DNA from: Cycas panzhihuaensis
Lineage: Eukaryota > Cycadophyta
Direction of reading: 5' to 3'
Assembly (NCBI GenBank): GCA_023213395.1
Contig: CM041465.1
Coordinates: 43,841,741-43,905,740, forward strand
Length of the DNA: 64,000 bases
Part shown: piece by piece, positions 22,421 to 32,911 of the stretch
Layout of the letters: each line of letters starts with the position of its first letter
How positions within the stretch are numbered: the first letter of the stretch is position 1
Position numbers and translations under genes: made by a program
The notes under the pieces: generated by a model
Database searches by the model: none
What the model was told of the DNA's origin: nothing
Seen by the model: only the letters and a program-made list of their open reading frames with translations

Positions 22421-23779
22421 AAGAAGGAAAAGTAGTTGCTGATTTCCAGTTGAAAGATGGACTTCTTTGCAAGCAAGATAAGCTTTGCATTCCAAAGCAT
22501 GCAGACTGAATGAAGTGGATAAGAGAAGCTCACACCTCTCGAGTTGTAGGACACTTTGGAGTGGGAAAAACATTGCTAAACTTGCAGCGATATATATATT
22601 GGCCAAATATGCAGCAAGATGTGACTACAGTAGTATGAGGGTGTACATTATGTAGCACATCAAAGCCGGCCAATAAGAAGTTTGGATTGTACATTCCACT
22701 TCCTGTTCCATCACGATCGTGGGAAAGTATCTCCATGGATTTCTTGGGAGGACCAAAAATGGTATAGATTATTTGTTTGTAGTTGTTGACCGGTTCAGTA
22801 AAATGGTGATGTTGATTCCCTGTAGGAAGACACATACAGGAGAAGACATAGCTAGATTATTTTTCCAGCATGTTTGGAAGTATTTTGGACTTCCTAACTC
22901 AATCATTTCTGATCAAGATAGTAGATTTCTGAGCCATTTTTGGCAAACACTTTAGAGAATGATGGATACGAAGCTAAAGATGAGCACAACTTTTCATCCT
23001 CAAACATACGGCCAGACTGAAGTTATCAACATGACATTGGTACAACTGTTATGAGGATATAATGCCAAACATCCTAAGACTTGGGATGAAAGTTTCCTAT
23101 ATTTACAATTTGCATTTAATAAAGCTATCCATAGCTCAACCCAGAAATCACCATTTGAAGTATATTTGGGATTTTTGCCTGCAAGTCCTTTCAATCTAGA
23201 ATTCTCTGAAAGGAGGAAGAAGGAGATGAAAAGGCATAAAGATTCTGGGAAAGAATCAGAAAAATCCATCAACAGGTTGAAGAGCAGCTTCAAAAATCTC
23301 AACAGAGATACAAACATCAACATGATGCACATAGAACCGGCTATTCCTTTAAGGAAGGAGATAGAGTTTGGTTGCATCTCAGTAAGAAAAGATTACAAGG
23401 TGAAGGCAAAAAGCTAAAGCCTTTACGATATGGTCCTTTTACAATCTTGAAGAAAATTGGGGAAAATGCTTTCCAGCTTGAAATTCCAGAATTCATGAAA
23501 ATGTATTTCATAGTTTATGTTGAGAATCTGAAGATGTTCGAGCCATCCATATTAGATGAAGATGAAGACAGAGTTCCACTCTTACCAAATCCAGAAGAGT
23601 TGTGGATAGAGAAAGAGGAACCAATGCAAAATGATTGCATTCTTCAAAGGAAGCAGACCAAGACTCGAAGAGGCATAATCGAGTCCTTCAGAATTGTAGA
23701 GAAAGGACAAGTAACTAGCAAAGCAAAATGGTACAATAAAGAGATAGGGAAAATCAAATTCCCTCATCTACAACTATAA
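22421..23779 (+). pseudogene. integrase (element E)
   Basis: Zinc-binding module: H-A-H-T series near 22530-22560 (VVGHFGVGKTLLNLQRYIYW) and [13 protein letters not shown] near 22645-22680. The core follows: [20 protein letters not shown] (first Asp, about 22725-22790), [15 protein letters not shown] (second Asp, about 22895-22945), TYGQTEVINMTL (third residue, about 23005-23040). The C-terminal barrel is LRYGPFTILKKIGENAFQLE (about 23425-23485). The tail to 23779 includes ILQRKQTKTRRG and SKAKWYNKE. No chromodomain consensus was seen in the tail, unlike elements B, F and G. Stops near 22508, 22638, 22953 and 23053. Confidence 0.95.
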
Positions 23780-23802
23780 AGTTCATGAGGCCATGAACTC
23801 TT

Positions 23803-23817
23803 AGAAAAGGGGAGTTC
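23803..23817 (+). other. polypurine tract of element E
   Basis: AGAAAAGGGGAGTTC directly precedes the 3' LTR start at 23818. Confidence 0.85.
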
Positions 23818-25013
23818 TGATCCATTTTCGGATCTTTAATACTCTTAAAATACTTTATTTTTCATGTAAATGGTCTTTATGTAGTAGAAAATTGCCTTAA
23901 AAAGGCTTAATTGTCTTCATTTAGTAGAAATATGCCTTTAAAAGGCTCAACAAATGTAAAAAATATATTTCTACAAGAGCAAATAGGTGTTACTAAGGTG
24001 TTATAACTGTTACCAAGGTGCTACAACTACTACCAAGGTGCCTACTGCAAGGTGCTACATAGTATTACGATCGCTACAAAGAATTCACGCTAATTGCTAC
24101 TACAATCAAGGCTAACTACTACTGCAAGTGCAACAACTGTGTCAACTACTATGTAATCAGAGTAATCAAGGCCTAATCAAGCAGAATCGCAAAGAATCGC
24201 TACTTAAAAGTTAAAAAACGGAAAAATAACAAAAACGAAAATGATTTTGGCAGCACAAACAGAAATCGTTTCACACGAAATTTGAGGAGAGAGTACACAC
24301 ACGTGTCCTCTACACATTTAAAGAGGAAAAACTCCAAATTAAAAGGATTTTTCCAAGATTTCACAAGTCGTTTTGAAATCCATTGGAAAACAGAAAAACA
24401 GAAATAACTCTTGAAAATGAAAATGCTTTTAAGCGAAATTCTGGAGAGGAACAAAGGGCATTTCAACAGAGATTTTCGACAGGAAAAAGAGGACTCCGTA
24501 GCCCTAGATGCAACACGGAGCAAGATTCGAGGAAAGCTTTGAGAAAATCGCTTTTCTGGAAAGAGAACGGCTCCAAAGATTGAAAATCTGCATTGAGAGA
24601 GAAGAAGACGGAAACACAGTAGATTAAACTTGTTGCGGGGATTATGGAAGAGCCCGGAAGATCAAAGTTGTAGCCGAGTGGAGAAGACAGCAGTAGCACC
24701 AGTCCCAGAAAGAAATGCTACCCAGATTTCTTCACCAAAAAGGGTTTTTTGGTAATCAATAACCAAAAACATTTTTGTAAACTTCGAGACGGAGGTTCCA
24801 GAGGATGAGTAGCAGCCCAAGGAGCGCCCAACACTCAATTTCTCTCTCCCAAAACACTATAGTAGTCCCTTGCATGCTCAATAGAGCACAAACAAAAGGA
24901 GTTTGTTAAGAAAATTCTAAATATTTTTAATTCTATGTAATAATAATGTAAATTGTTCTAGATTTTGTTTCAATTGGTTAAAGTCTTCACTTTCCCATTC
25001 AAGATTCAGATTA
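23818..25013 (+). repeat. 3' LTR of element E (1196 bp)
   Basis: Begins TGATCCATTTTCGG and ends ATTCAGATTA (CA decayed to TA), followed by the GATGA target duplication. Outside the variable block at about 24045-24205 it is nearly identical to the 5' LTR, with differences mostly transitions. Confidence 0.95.
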
Positions 25014-26420
25014 GATGACCAACCAAAAGATATTTTATCAGTAGAGGGAGACAAAGTAGAAATAGAATAATTGCTCAATGACATAGACCTTAAGAATATT
25101 CATTTATTACTACATGTAATTAATAGAGTGACAAATACACTCTAAACATTACATTTTAAAGGAAACATAAAAAATGCCAAGATATCGATAGATAGCAACA
25201 ATACATATAATTTCACCAACTCGCTAACCATAGCTAAATTAGGCCTCTAAGTTAAGTCATTGAAATAATTCTAAGTAATAATTACTTATGGGAATAATAT
25301 GCTATATAGAGGTTTTATGATAAGGTACACCTTTAGATCTCTAATTACTCATTAAGTACATACATGCTTACCATGACTATCAAAGATGTTAATATGGTGT
25401 TAAGAATATAATGGATTCAAAACTTGGGAAACATAGTCACTAATTATAAAACACGATTCATGAGCTTCTTCCAGAAGGGGCATAGTTAGTTACACGCACT
25501 ACCCATACCACCTCCATAACTAGCCTCATCCCATCACATAGAAAAATTACTCAAGGAAAACCTTTAAGCATATCTCATATCTTGCTATAAGGTCGCAATG
25601 CAAGATGTCTCATTTGAAGTCCAAGCTATCATGGACCAACATAGTAGGGTCTTTCAAGACATTCCAAAAAAGATACCTCTACCTTATAATAATGAGAATA
25701 TAACAAAGCTAGTACTACATATTGCATTAATAAATATTAGGCCTTACACACACCCATACCACTTCAAGAAATAAATAGAGCAATTCATCAAGGATTTATT
25801 GTAACAAGTATCCATCATACCTAATTATAACCCTTCTGTTTCTCTAGTTATTTCAATTAGAAGGAAGGATGCATTGTATTGAATGCATGTTAACTACTAC
25901 ACTCTTAATAAATCAATAGTCAAAGATAGGTACTAAATGTTGCGAATTGATGATTGATTAGATGAACTGCATAGCACCAAGTTCTTCTTCAATATTGATC
26001 TCTGCTTTAGTTATTATTAAATTCATATTAAAGCCAAGGATGTGCACAAGATAACCTTCTGAACATATGAAGGATTATCTATGTTTTAGGTGATGTCATT
26101 CAGATTAACTAATATCCCAATAACATTCCAATATACCATGAATATGGTGCTTAAACCATTCATTAGGAAATTTACCCCTTGCATTCTTCAATGACATTCT
26201 AATTTACAATTGAACATGGAATAAGCACTTAGAGCATTTGCAAGAAGTATTACCGGTCTTGGAAGAGAACTAATTCTTTGCAAATGAGTCCAAATGCACT
26301 TTTAGATAAATAGAACTAGAATAATTGGGGCATATCATCACCTATGATAGAGTCAAGATGGATTCCAAAAATGTCCAAGCCATTGTAAGTTGGACCACAT
26401 TAAATAATATCATTGATGTT
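25014..26420 (+). pseudogene. protease and reverse transcriptase remnant of element F
   Basis: After E the frame of F resumes (DILSVEGDKVEIE near 25030, DLKNIHLLLHVINRV near 25085). A decayed protease follows (TYNFTNSLTIAKLGL near 25200-25245). RT is recognisable from about 25755: NPSVSLVISIRRKDALY near 25830, LRIDD near 25940, FFNIDLCFSYY near 25990. The box AFFNDILIYN lies at 26183-26212, in which the first Asp of F-D-D is Asn (26190-26192). LEHLQEVLPVLEEN near 26230 begins the thumb. Stops are very frequent. The polymerase is clearly dead. Confidence 0.85.
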
Positions 26421-27000
26421 TAAAGTTTTTTGGGTATAACTAGATTCCTATAATACTTTATCAGAGGATATGCAAGCATAGTAGTACCATTAATGGACCT
26501 TACAAAGAAGGAAGCATTCATACGATAGAAGCCAAGGGAGAAGTCTTTCCAAGGAATAAAGAATGCCATGGTTACTACCCTCATATTAGCCATACTAGAC
26601 TTTAGTTAATTATTCATTTTAGAATATGATGCGTTAGGAGTCAAGTTGGAGTAGTTCTACCTAAGAACAGTTAACCCATAGCCTATAAAATTTAGAAACT
26701 AAATTCAATAAAATGATTGAAGCATATTTATGACAAGGAAATGCTTATAATTATGCATGCCATCCACTAATTGGGATAATACTTATTATGGAGCAAATTC
26801 TTGGTTAAGATAGATCATAATAACCTTAAGTATTTCCTTAATGAAAAATCCTCCTTAAATGAATAACAAAAATAGTTAAGCATGATGTAACCCTTTGATT
26901 TTAATATCATTTATAAGAAAGGGAACAAGAATGTGGTTCTAGATGTACTATATAAGATTTTAGACCAATATACCCTTTAAGTTATTTTAGGGGTCACGCC
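26421..27000 (+). pseudogene. RNase H remnant of element F
   Basis: Plus-strand pieces: SFLGITRFL and FIRGYASIVVPLMDLTKKEAF near 26425-26520, ILEYDALGVKLE near 26615-26650, YDKEMLIIMHAIH near 26730-26765, and FLVKIDHNNLKYFL near 26800-26845. IIYKKGNKNVVLDVLYKI lies near 26905-26960. These follow the normal gypsy RNase H series from first Asp to the VADALSR-like end. Many stops and one or two shifts are present. Confidence 0.85.
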
Positions 27001-28454
27001 TAGTTGGATACATATGTTAACACAAGAATACTAGGAAGATCTAGTGTTATAACAAACACCCCAAAAAATATATGCAAGGATATAAATAGATTATAAGTCA
27101 TAGAATGATATGATATTATATCAAGGGAAGATCTTTGTCCCTCATACATCAACACTTAAGGAGAAGTTCCTCTAAGAAGCTCACACAACACCCTTATCAA
27201 AACACATAAGCATCGACAAAATATATTGTCAAGTTTGTAATATATTTTTCTAAATATAGTCAAAAGCATATGTTTATAAGCTCGTATTAAAACATGACAC
27301 TTGTCAAAGGAACATAAGTAAAAATATTGAAACTCCAGGATTAGTTTAACCTTTACACATGCTAGAATAAAATGGAAATAAATGTTAATGGGTTTTATTA
27401 TAAGTCTACCTCGATTACATGGCAAAGATTTATTTTTTATAATTATATATTAGTTGACTAAGTATATACACTTCAGAGGTATATAATTCCTAACCAAGGC
27501 TAACCAGAATGTCAATCTATTCATTAAGGAAATCCACAAACTAAATTAGATTTTCCAAGGTTATAGTAAGTAATCACAACCCAAAACTTACAAGTAATAT
27601 TTGGCAAGAGATGTTTCACTAGCTAGGTACTAAGCTCATCATAAGTACATCTTATCATCCTTAAATAAATAGCTAGATAAAAGTAGTGAATAAAATTTTA
27701 GAAGGTTGTCTTCAAAATTTTTAAGGTGACAAGAAATGACACTAGCATAAATGGTTACATTTGGCTAAATGGTGGTAGAACACCACTTATCACACTTTGG
27801 AAAAGATGTCTCCTTTTTAGGCACTATATGGTTATGAGCCCCTATCCCTCCTTACGTAGGCTAATAACTCCCATATACCTATTGTGTAGGACTAACGATA
27901 GTAGTTAGCTTAGGCTTTACAAATTTTGAAGGGCAATATCAACTTAACAAGGAATCACATGAAGTAGTAAGTTAATTTGCATGGATTAGTAAGATCATTT
28001 AAGAAAGGAGATTAGGTCCTTTAAGGCTTCAACCATACAAATAATCTATCTTAAAGCAAATAAAGCGATAAATTTTACAACTATAATTTTATGGGCCTTA
28101 TTATATCCTTAAAAAGATAAGAGAAATAACCTATCCACTTGATTTATCCCCTAATAACAAAATGTATAACATATTCTACATTTCTTTTTTCAAGCTAAAG
28201 TTGGAACAAATCATGATAACCCAAATAAAACTTCCCATATTAGACAAAGAAGAAAAGTTGATCATAGAACCTAAAGGCATCATCTAGATCTAAAGTAAGT
28301 AACTTCACTCTAAGGAGAATTGTAAGTATATGATCAAGTGGAAAGACCTTGATAAGGAAGACACCATATGGGAATTTAAAGCATGATACCGATAACATTC
28401 TCATCTCATCATTCTTTGAGGGCAAAGCATTTTCTAAAGGAGGTGGGGAGGACT
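27001..28454 (+). pseudogene. integrase and chromodomain remnant of element F
   Basis: Zinc module: IFVPHTSTLKEKFL then EAHTTPLSKHISIDK near 27130-27225 and CQVCN near 27228. Core: PGLVXPLHMLE and YMAKIYF near 27330-27440. The third-residue region is LGTKLIISTSYHP near 27622-27660 followed by KVVNKILEGCLQNF. C-terminal barrel remnants follow (28015-28230). The chromodomain YMIKWKDLDKEDTIWEF lies at about 28328-28378. A polypurine tract, AAAGGAGGTGGGGAGGACT (28436-28454), abuts the 3' LTR. Heavily broken, but the domain series is complete in order. Confidence 0.82.
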
Positions 28455-28879
28455 TGTAGTATTTCTCCCAAATACTAGTTGATCTAATTTGTTTTGTTTC
28501 TTTTAGGTTGACCCACAATTCTCTCTCTTAAAAATTGACTTCTAGCATGTATCATTTAATGCTCCTATTTATAAGATGATTTATTCCATTGTAATCATTA
28601 TTTTATAAGGAGATTATCCAAGTTTGTAATCTTTGGCCTTAGTTTGAGACTGTACTTAAAATCACCTTACCTCAAAGAGGCTATTTTCTATAAAGTTAAT
28701 ATTTTAATATAATTTGGTTTTAAGGATTATATTTTGGTTGGCATGTATTTAATGGTTATTTTATTTAGCACATTATTGATAGTTATTTTATCTTAAGTAA
28801 TACTTCCATATTTTAAAATAACATAAATCAATATTTATTTCACTAATTTTGGGTGTGAATTTATGTTGGAATTAACACA
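28455..28879 (+). repeat. 3' LTR of element F (425 bp)
   Basis: Starts TGTAGTATTTCTCCC right after the polypurine tract and ends ATTAACACA followed by AGGGA. It aligns along its length with 16165-16597. Confidence 0.9.
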
Positions 28880-28884
28880 AGGGA

Positions 28885-29400
28885 TGAGAAATTTTATATA
28901 AAGAAATCTAAGTATTATCTTGGCAAATAAACATTAGAATACCTGAGCCATATGATATTATATAAGGGAGTATAATTTAATTAATCTAAGATATAAGCCA
29001 TTATTAATTGTTTCACACCATAAAATGTCTTAAAGGTTTGAGGATTTTTAGGGTGATAATCTATTATAGAAAATTTATAAAGGGGTGTGCAATTATAGTA
29101 AAGTCACTTAATGATCTATGCAAGAAAGATGGATTTAAATAAGATAATACAACTGAGTAGAATTTTAATGACCTCAAAATGGTAGTAACCATAGTATTAG
29201 TGTGTCCATTCCTAAAATTTCCAACCTTTCATAACAAAGTATGATGCTTTAGAAACTAGAGTTGGTGTGATATTACTTCAGAATAATAGACTAATTTCAT
29301 TTGAAAGCAAGAAGTTGAACTTAAGGGAAATGACAAAAAGTGCATATAATAAAGAAATTTTTGTGATGCTTTATGCCTTTTCAAAGTAGAGGTAGTAACT
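28885..29400 (+). pseudogene. RT thumb and RNase H of chromovirus G
   Basis: Continues the RT interrupted at 16164: EKFYIKKSKYYLGK, then TLEYLSHMI near 28935, the thumb. RNase H follows: FITKYDALETRVGVILLQN at about 29225-29285, then LISFESKKLNLREM and YNKEIFVMLYAF to about 29380. These are the standard first-half RNase H motifs. The second half of RNase H and the whole integrase catalytic core are missing. The sequence runs into an AC microsatellite at 29452 and then directly into the integrase C-terminus/chromodomain. Confidence 0.85.
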
Positions 29401-29447
29401 ACTTTTGGAGCATCTTATTTTTAATATATACATATCTATATACATAT

Positions 29448-29451
<4 letters not shown>

Positions 29452-29530
<79 letters not shown>
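29452..29530. repeat. (AC)n microsatellite, about 39 uninterrupted units
   Basis: 79 bases of pure AC, followed by TATATAGATATATATATATATA (about 29531-29553) and CATACATGTATGTATG. It lies inside element G at the point where RNase H end and integrase core should be. Confidence 0.99.
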
Positions 29531-29536
<6 letters not shown>

Positions 29537-29639
29537 GATATATATATATATACATACATGTATGTATGAGTGTATATGTATATGCAAGCTTATAACTAAA
29601 AAGTTATTATGATAACAATGAAGATTTAACATCACACCA

Positions 29640-29985
29640 AGGTTCTTTGGGTTATGTTAGATGAGGAAGAGAATAGGTAAAGTCATATATATCCTAAACT
29701 TGCCCCTTGAAAACTAAATCTATGATGTATTTTATGTCTTAATTTTGAACAAGAAGGTGGACCCTAATGTCAATTCCCTAACAGAGTTACCTATCACTAA
29801 TAAGGAAGGGATGATAATACTAAAACCACACAACATACTTGAGATACGACAAAAGGCACTCTAATCTAAATTTATTATAGAGTATCTCATCAAGTAGAAA
29901 GAGTTATCAGTGGAAGATACAACTCGGGAATCTTAGGGGTTTAGCAATTAGCATCATGAGCTTTAGGGAGAAAGCTCCTTCCTAA
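29640..29985 (+). pseudogene. integrase C-terminus and chromodomain of chromovirus G
   Basis: Across frame changes the plus strand reads LNFEQEGGP near 29738-29765, VTYH/TELPIT-like residues, then KPHN...LEIRQKAL near 29825-29860. The chromodomain is IIEYLIK (stop) KELSVEDTT near 29874-29930. The W of the KWK motif is a TAG stop. A chromodomain can bind modified histone tails and bias insertion. It is followed by a polypurine tract AGGGGAGGGC at 29987-29996 and the 3' LTR. Confidence 0.78.
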
Positions 29986-29997
29986 TAGGGGAGGGCT

Positions 29998-30623
29998 TGT
30001 GATGGATCCACTACTTTAAAAGAGCTTACTCTCCTTAATTGATGGATGTTAAACACCATGCAAATAATATTTAAATAAGGCATTGGAGTCCTTGAGACCA
30101 TTAGGCTTGTTTCACCTACATCCTTTAGGAACAAATTAAGCTACATATTTGATTTTGACTTTCATGCTATTTACTTGAATCAAATTATCAATTTATTTTA
30201 AAATTTAGAGTGTTTGACTTGCCACAATTAGGGATCATCTAATGTTATGTAGGTGAAGAGTCTTATAAGCCATGCTTAAAGACTACAAGATCACTCTACT
30301 CTGTATGAGTTATGTTTAGTGTTTATGTGAGTTGGACCATCCCATGATTTTTTGTTAAATTTGGTATTTGTATAGACATTTGTACTAGTATAAGATATAA
30401 TGGTACCATTATGCACTCTTATACATAAAATGGTAACTACGTAAGTGTTTTAAAATGGTTACAGATTCTAGACATAAGTCTCATTAGGAGTTTATACACA
30501 TTAAGTGATCATCCATTATTCATGCAACTACCATATGACATAAGACTCTAATGACAATATAACATTGTTAATGTGGGATTACAATGAGGCCACCTATATA
30601 AGAAATATAGTAGGGTAAAGCAA
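29998..30623 (+). repeat. 3' LTR of chromovirus G (left part, cut by element D)
   Basis: Begins TGTGATGGATCCACTAC immediately after the polypurine tract. A TATA-like CCTATATAAG at about 30592-30601 marks the promoter. The sequence is interrupted at 30624 by the LTR of D, shortly after that TATA. No second LTR copy of G exists in the window, so the right end cannot be set by comparison. Confidence 0.65.
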
Positions 30624-31360
30624 TGATGAGTCTCTGAGTGGTTTACAAAAGTCTTAAGGCTATTGTGTCAAACCAAGGGTTTATAATTTTATGAGTAATG
30701 AATGATTAAAAAAATCTCAACTACTAGATTGCATAAAATAATCTATTTGATTGAGTTACTGATGTGATCCTCCTATATCTTCAATTATGTTATTAGTTCT
30801 AAGGAAATGTATAGATCATAATCAAGTAAGATCAAAAGCCTATATTACTTAAAACTCATCTCATGTGCATTGAATATGTAGTTGTAATACACCCTCCAAG
30901 CACTGAGATCCATCATGAGATAGGATGCACACACGACTCATATGGTTACAACATTTCCCTTCAAACCATGCAATAAATTTTCTATGTTTTATTCATTAGG
31001 AGAAGATGTATTTATACATTGAACCTAGCAAGTAATTCCAATAAACTAACTTCCAAAAATCTCAATAAGTTGTCCTAAAACTAATAATTAATTAACCATC
31101 ATGAGTCTTGGTCACATGTGATGGTTTAGGATATGACTAATTTTGATAGTCAAGTTACCTCAATGTTATTGCATGTAACATGAAATAAGAGTTAAAGGGT
31201 ATTCTTCCCATACTAACTAAAGCTAAATCCCTACAGGTGATTATCATAATATCCTCATCAAAATACATATAAATTGTGCTGATCAATACATGAAAGCAAA
31301 AATGGCAAGAAGATAAAGATATGAAAGTAGGATGACGAGGTACTAAATTGGGCTTTATCA
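30624..31360 (-). repeat. 3' LTR of element D (737 bp)
   Basis: Roughly 80 percent alike by eye to 39249-39963 over 700 bp, including the blocks GGAGAAGATGTATTTATA (TATAAATA on the minus strand) and TTAGTCACATGTGATGGTTT-like near 31110. TG and CA ends are intact. Confidence 0.9.
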
Positions 31361-31382
31361 TTTCCTCCTTACTATTCTTCCC
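31361..31382 (-). other. polypurine tract of element D
   Basis: Minus-strand GGGAAGAATAGTAAGGAGGAAA abuts the LTR start TGATAAAG. Confidence 0.75.
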
Positions 31383-32395
31383 TTAATCCTAAAGGGGTAT
31401 TCTCTAATCTTTTATCTTTTGTTTCTTGCTTAGTCTTCAAAAGATCACCAAGTCATCATCTATTATGAAATATTGTAATAATTGATCTTGGGAAGCTCTG
31501 ATAAATCAAAATTTCATTGCTACAACATCATCTTCAAAAGCCAAATCACCTTGTTTTATGAGTCAATCGCTATGGCTTTATGATGTGTCACCAAGTAACC
31601 CTAATAATTTTTGGATTCATAATAGAAAGAATAGTAATGTGTGCCTTCCCCTATTGAAATGAACACCTCCTAGTGGCCTAGTCTTTGAACTTAAATCAAT
31701 AACTGTTGTCTTCAAATATATGTGGTTGTGTCAACTACAACTATAATAATGCTAAGGGTGTTGTTGGGCATATGAATGTTTTTAGGCCTAAATACTACTG
31801 GTCTAGTCTTCACATGCATTTGCCTCCATAGGAAACTAAAAGATGAATAATGTGTGATTACTTCTCCCTACTCAAATTTATAGTGTGTCATTAGGGCTAG
31901 TACATGACTATTACATCACATTGGTTCTTGTGCATACTTCCCTTCTTACTAATGATGAAGGGGACAATCTTACATAAAAATTTTAATGAATGCATGATGT
32001 TGTAGTGAGGCCTTTATGTGCTCCTAAAGGTCAATTGCTTAAATTCTATTCTACATTAAAAACATCCTAGTAAAAAATACTACAAAATTTAGAGTTTATT
32101 CTAAGTTTGTAGGGAAACAATTAGAGGGGCATTCCCTAACACACACACTACTCAGTCAAACTACTAATTAAGTATTAAGCTTGTTGTTAAGGTGAATGCT
32201 CTCCTCTTTCCATCTTGAAATGTAACTTCAACCTTTGTATCATGATCAAACATCTATTACACTAAATTAGCTATAAAACTCTATCCATCCTTATTGGTGC
32301 AACTTAGTTGAAAGAAAGGTTGAAGGATGACTCTAAGAATATTTCTTGAAAGTATAATTCATAAAATATGCCCTTGTATTTATGCATTGGGTGTA
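31383..32395. other. element D internal, no gene seen
   Basis: AT-rich, stops in all frames, no motif recognised on either strand. Confidence 0.5.
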
Positions 32396-32911
32396 TGTCT
32401 TTATGTTAACAAATGGTTGGATTCTTTAGATCTTTAGGATAGGATAACTTTGCTATGTTAAAATAATCTCCAAAATGCTCCTCATGTTGAATACCTTAAT
32501 GCTAATGTTACCTGGTATATGACCTGCCATTTATTCTTCAAGGATAGATCCTAACAATTACTTAAAGAAGTTCATCTACCTACAAAAAGAATTTTGTCTT
32601 TTCTATCTATCTATAATAAATCAAAATTACAAAAGGGAAACCTATTATATTATGCCTTGTAGGAGCGAGATATCATCGTCAAATTTCTATATCTAATTTG
32701 CCATGATGAATTTGAGGTTTCTAAAATGTTTGCTAATTGGTTGCATTACAAAATTATCACCACTGTTAGGATCTATTATTACCTTATTTCTAGTTTATTA
32801 TGTATTTTAGTCATTATGTTATTTTATGTTCTATTACTACTTGGTCATTTTGTTACTGCATGGTTGCTATTGCATAGCCTTTTGTGCTTTGTTTTATTGT
32901 TATGTGATTGA
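32396..32911 (+). pseudogene. unidentified protein-like frame, opposite in orientation to element D
   Basis: On the plus strand one frame from about 32402 has only four stops in some 135 codons of AT-rich DNA. Its composition is protein-like (YVNKWLDSL; VTWYMTCHLFFKD; LLKEVHLPTKRILSFLS; EFEVSKMFANWLHYK). I do not recognise it. From about 32800 it becomes very hydrophobic (ILVIMLFYVLLLLGHF), possibly by chance. It lies between D's probable coding part and its 3' LTR, antisense to D, the position where some Tat-group elements are known to carry an antisense ORF. That comparison is inference only. Confidence 0.35.

Larger units (their letters stand above)
17927..25013 (+). mobile_element. Element E: full-length Ty3/gypsy retrotransposon (7.1 kb)
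   Basis: LTRs of 1234 bp (17927-19160) and 1196 bp (23818-25013) enclose a tRNA-Met primer site, Gag, protease, RT, RNase H and integrase, then a polypurine tract. The element is flanked by exact GATGA duplications (17922-17926, 25014-25018). It is inserted in F between Gag and protease. The polyprotein is the best preserved of the window, with perhaps a dozen stops and few frameshifts. The integrase tail lacks a clear chromodomain and instead has a distinct basic tail. Clade assignment is open. Confidence 0.97.
16165..28879 (+). mobile_element. Element F: Ty3/gypsy chromovirus, inserted in G and itself interrupted by E
   Basis: LTRs at 16165-16597 and 28455-28879 have TG starts and are flanked by an exact 5-bp duplication AGGGA (16160-16164 and 28880-28884). 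Removing F joins G's RT palm to its thumb (continuation LRDEKFYIKKSK across the junction). Removing E (17927-25013) from F also restores its coding order. Without E the element is about 5.6 kb. Domain order Gag, protease, RT, RNase H, integrase, chromodomain identifies a chromovirus. The LTRs are clearly more diverged than those of E, in agreement with F being older. Confidence 0.92.

Noticed and set aside
22065-22835. Several 80-140 codon minus-strand frames opposite RT/integrase of E
   Set aside because: Shadows of the real plus-strand coding sequence, no motif of their own.
29371-29635. Minus-strand frames composed of CVCVCV/VYVYVY
   Set aside because: Direct translation of the AC and TA microsatellite.
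32726-32911. Possible membrane protein (very hydrophobic frame)
   Set aside because: T-rich DNA gives Leu/Ile/Val/Phe-rich chance frames; no conserved feature supports it beyond the upstream frame noted as a finding.
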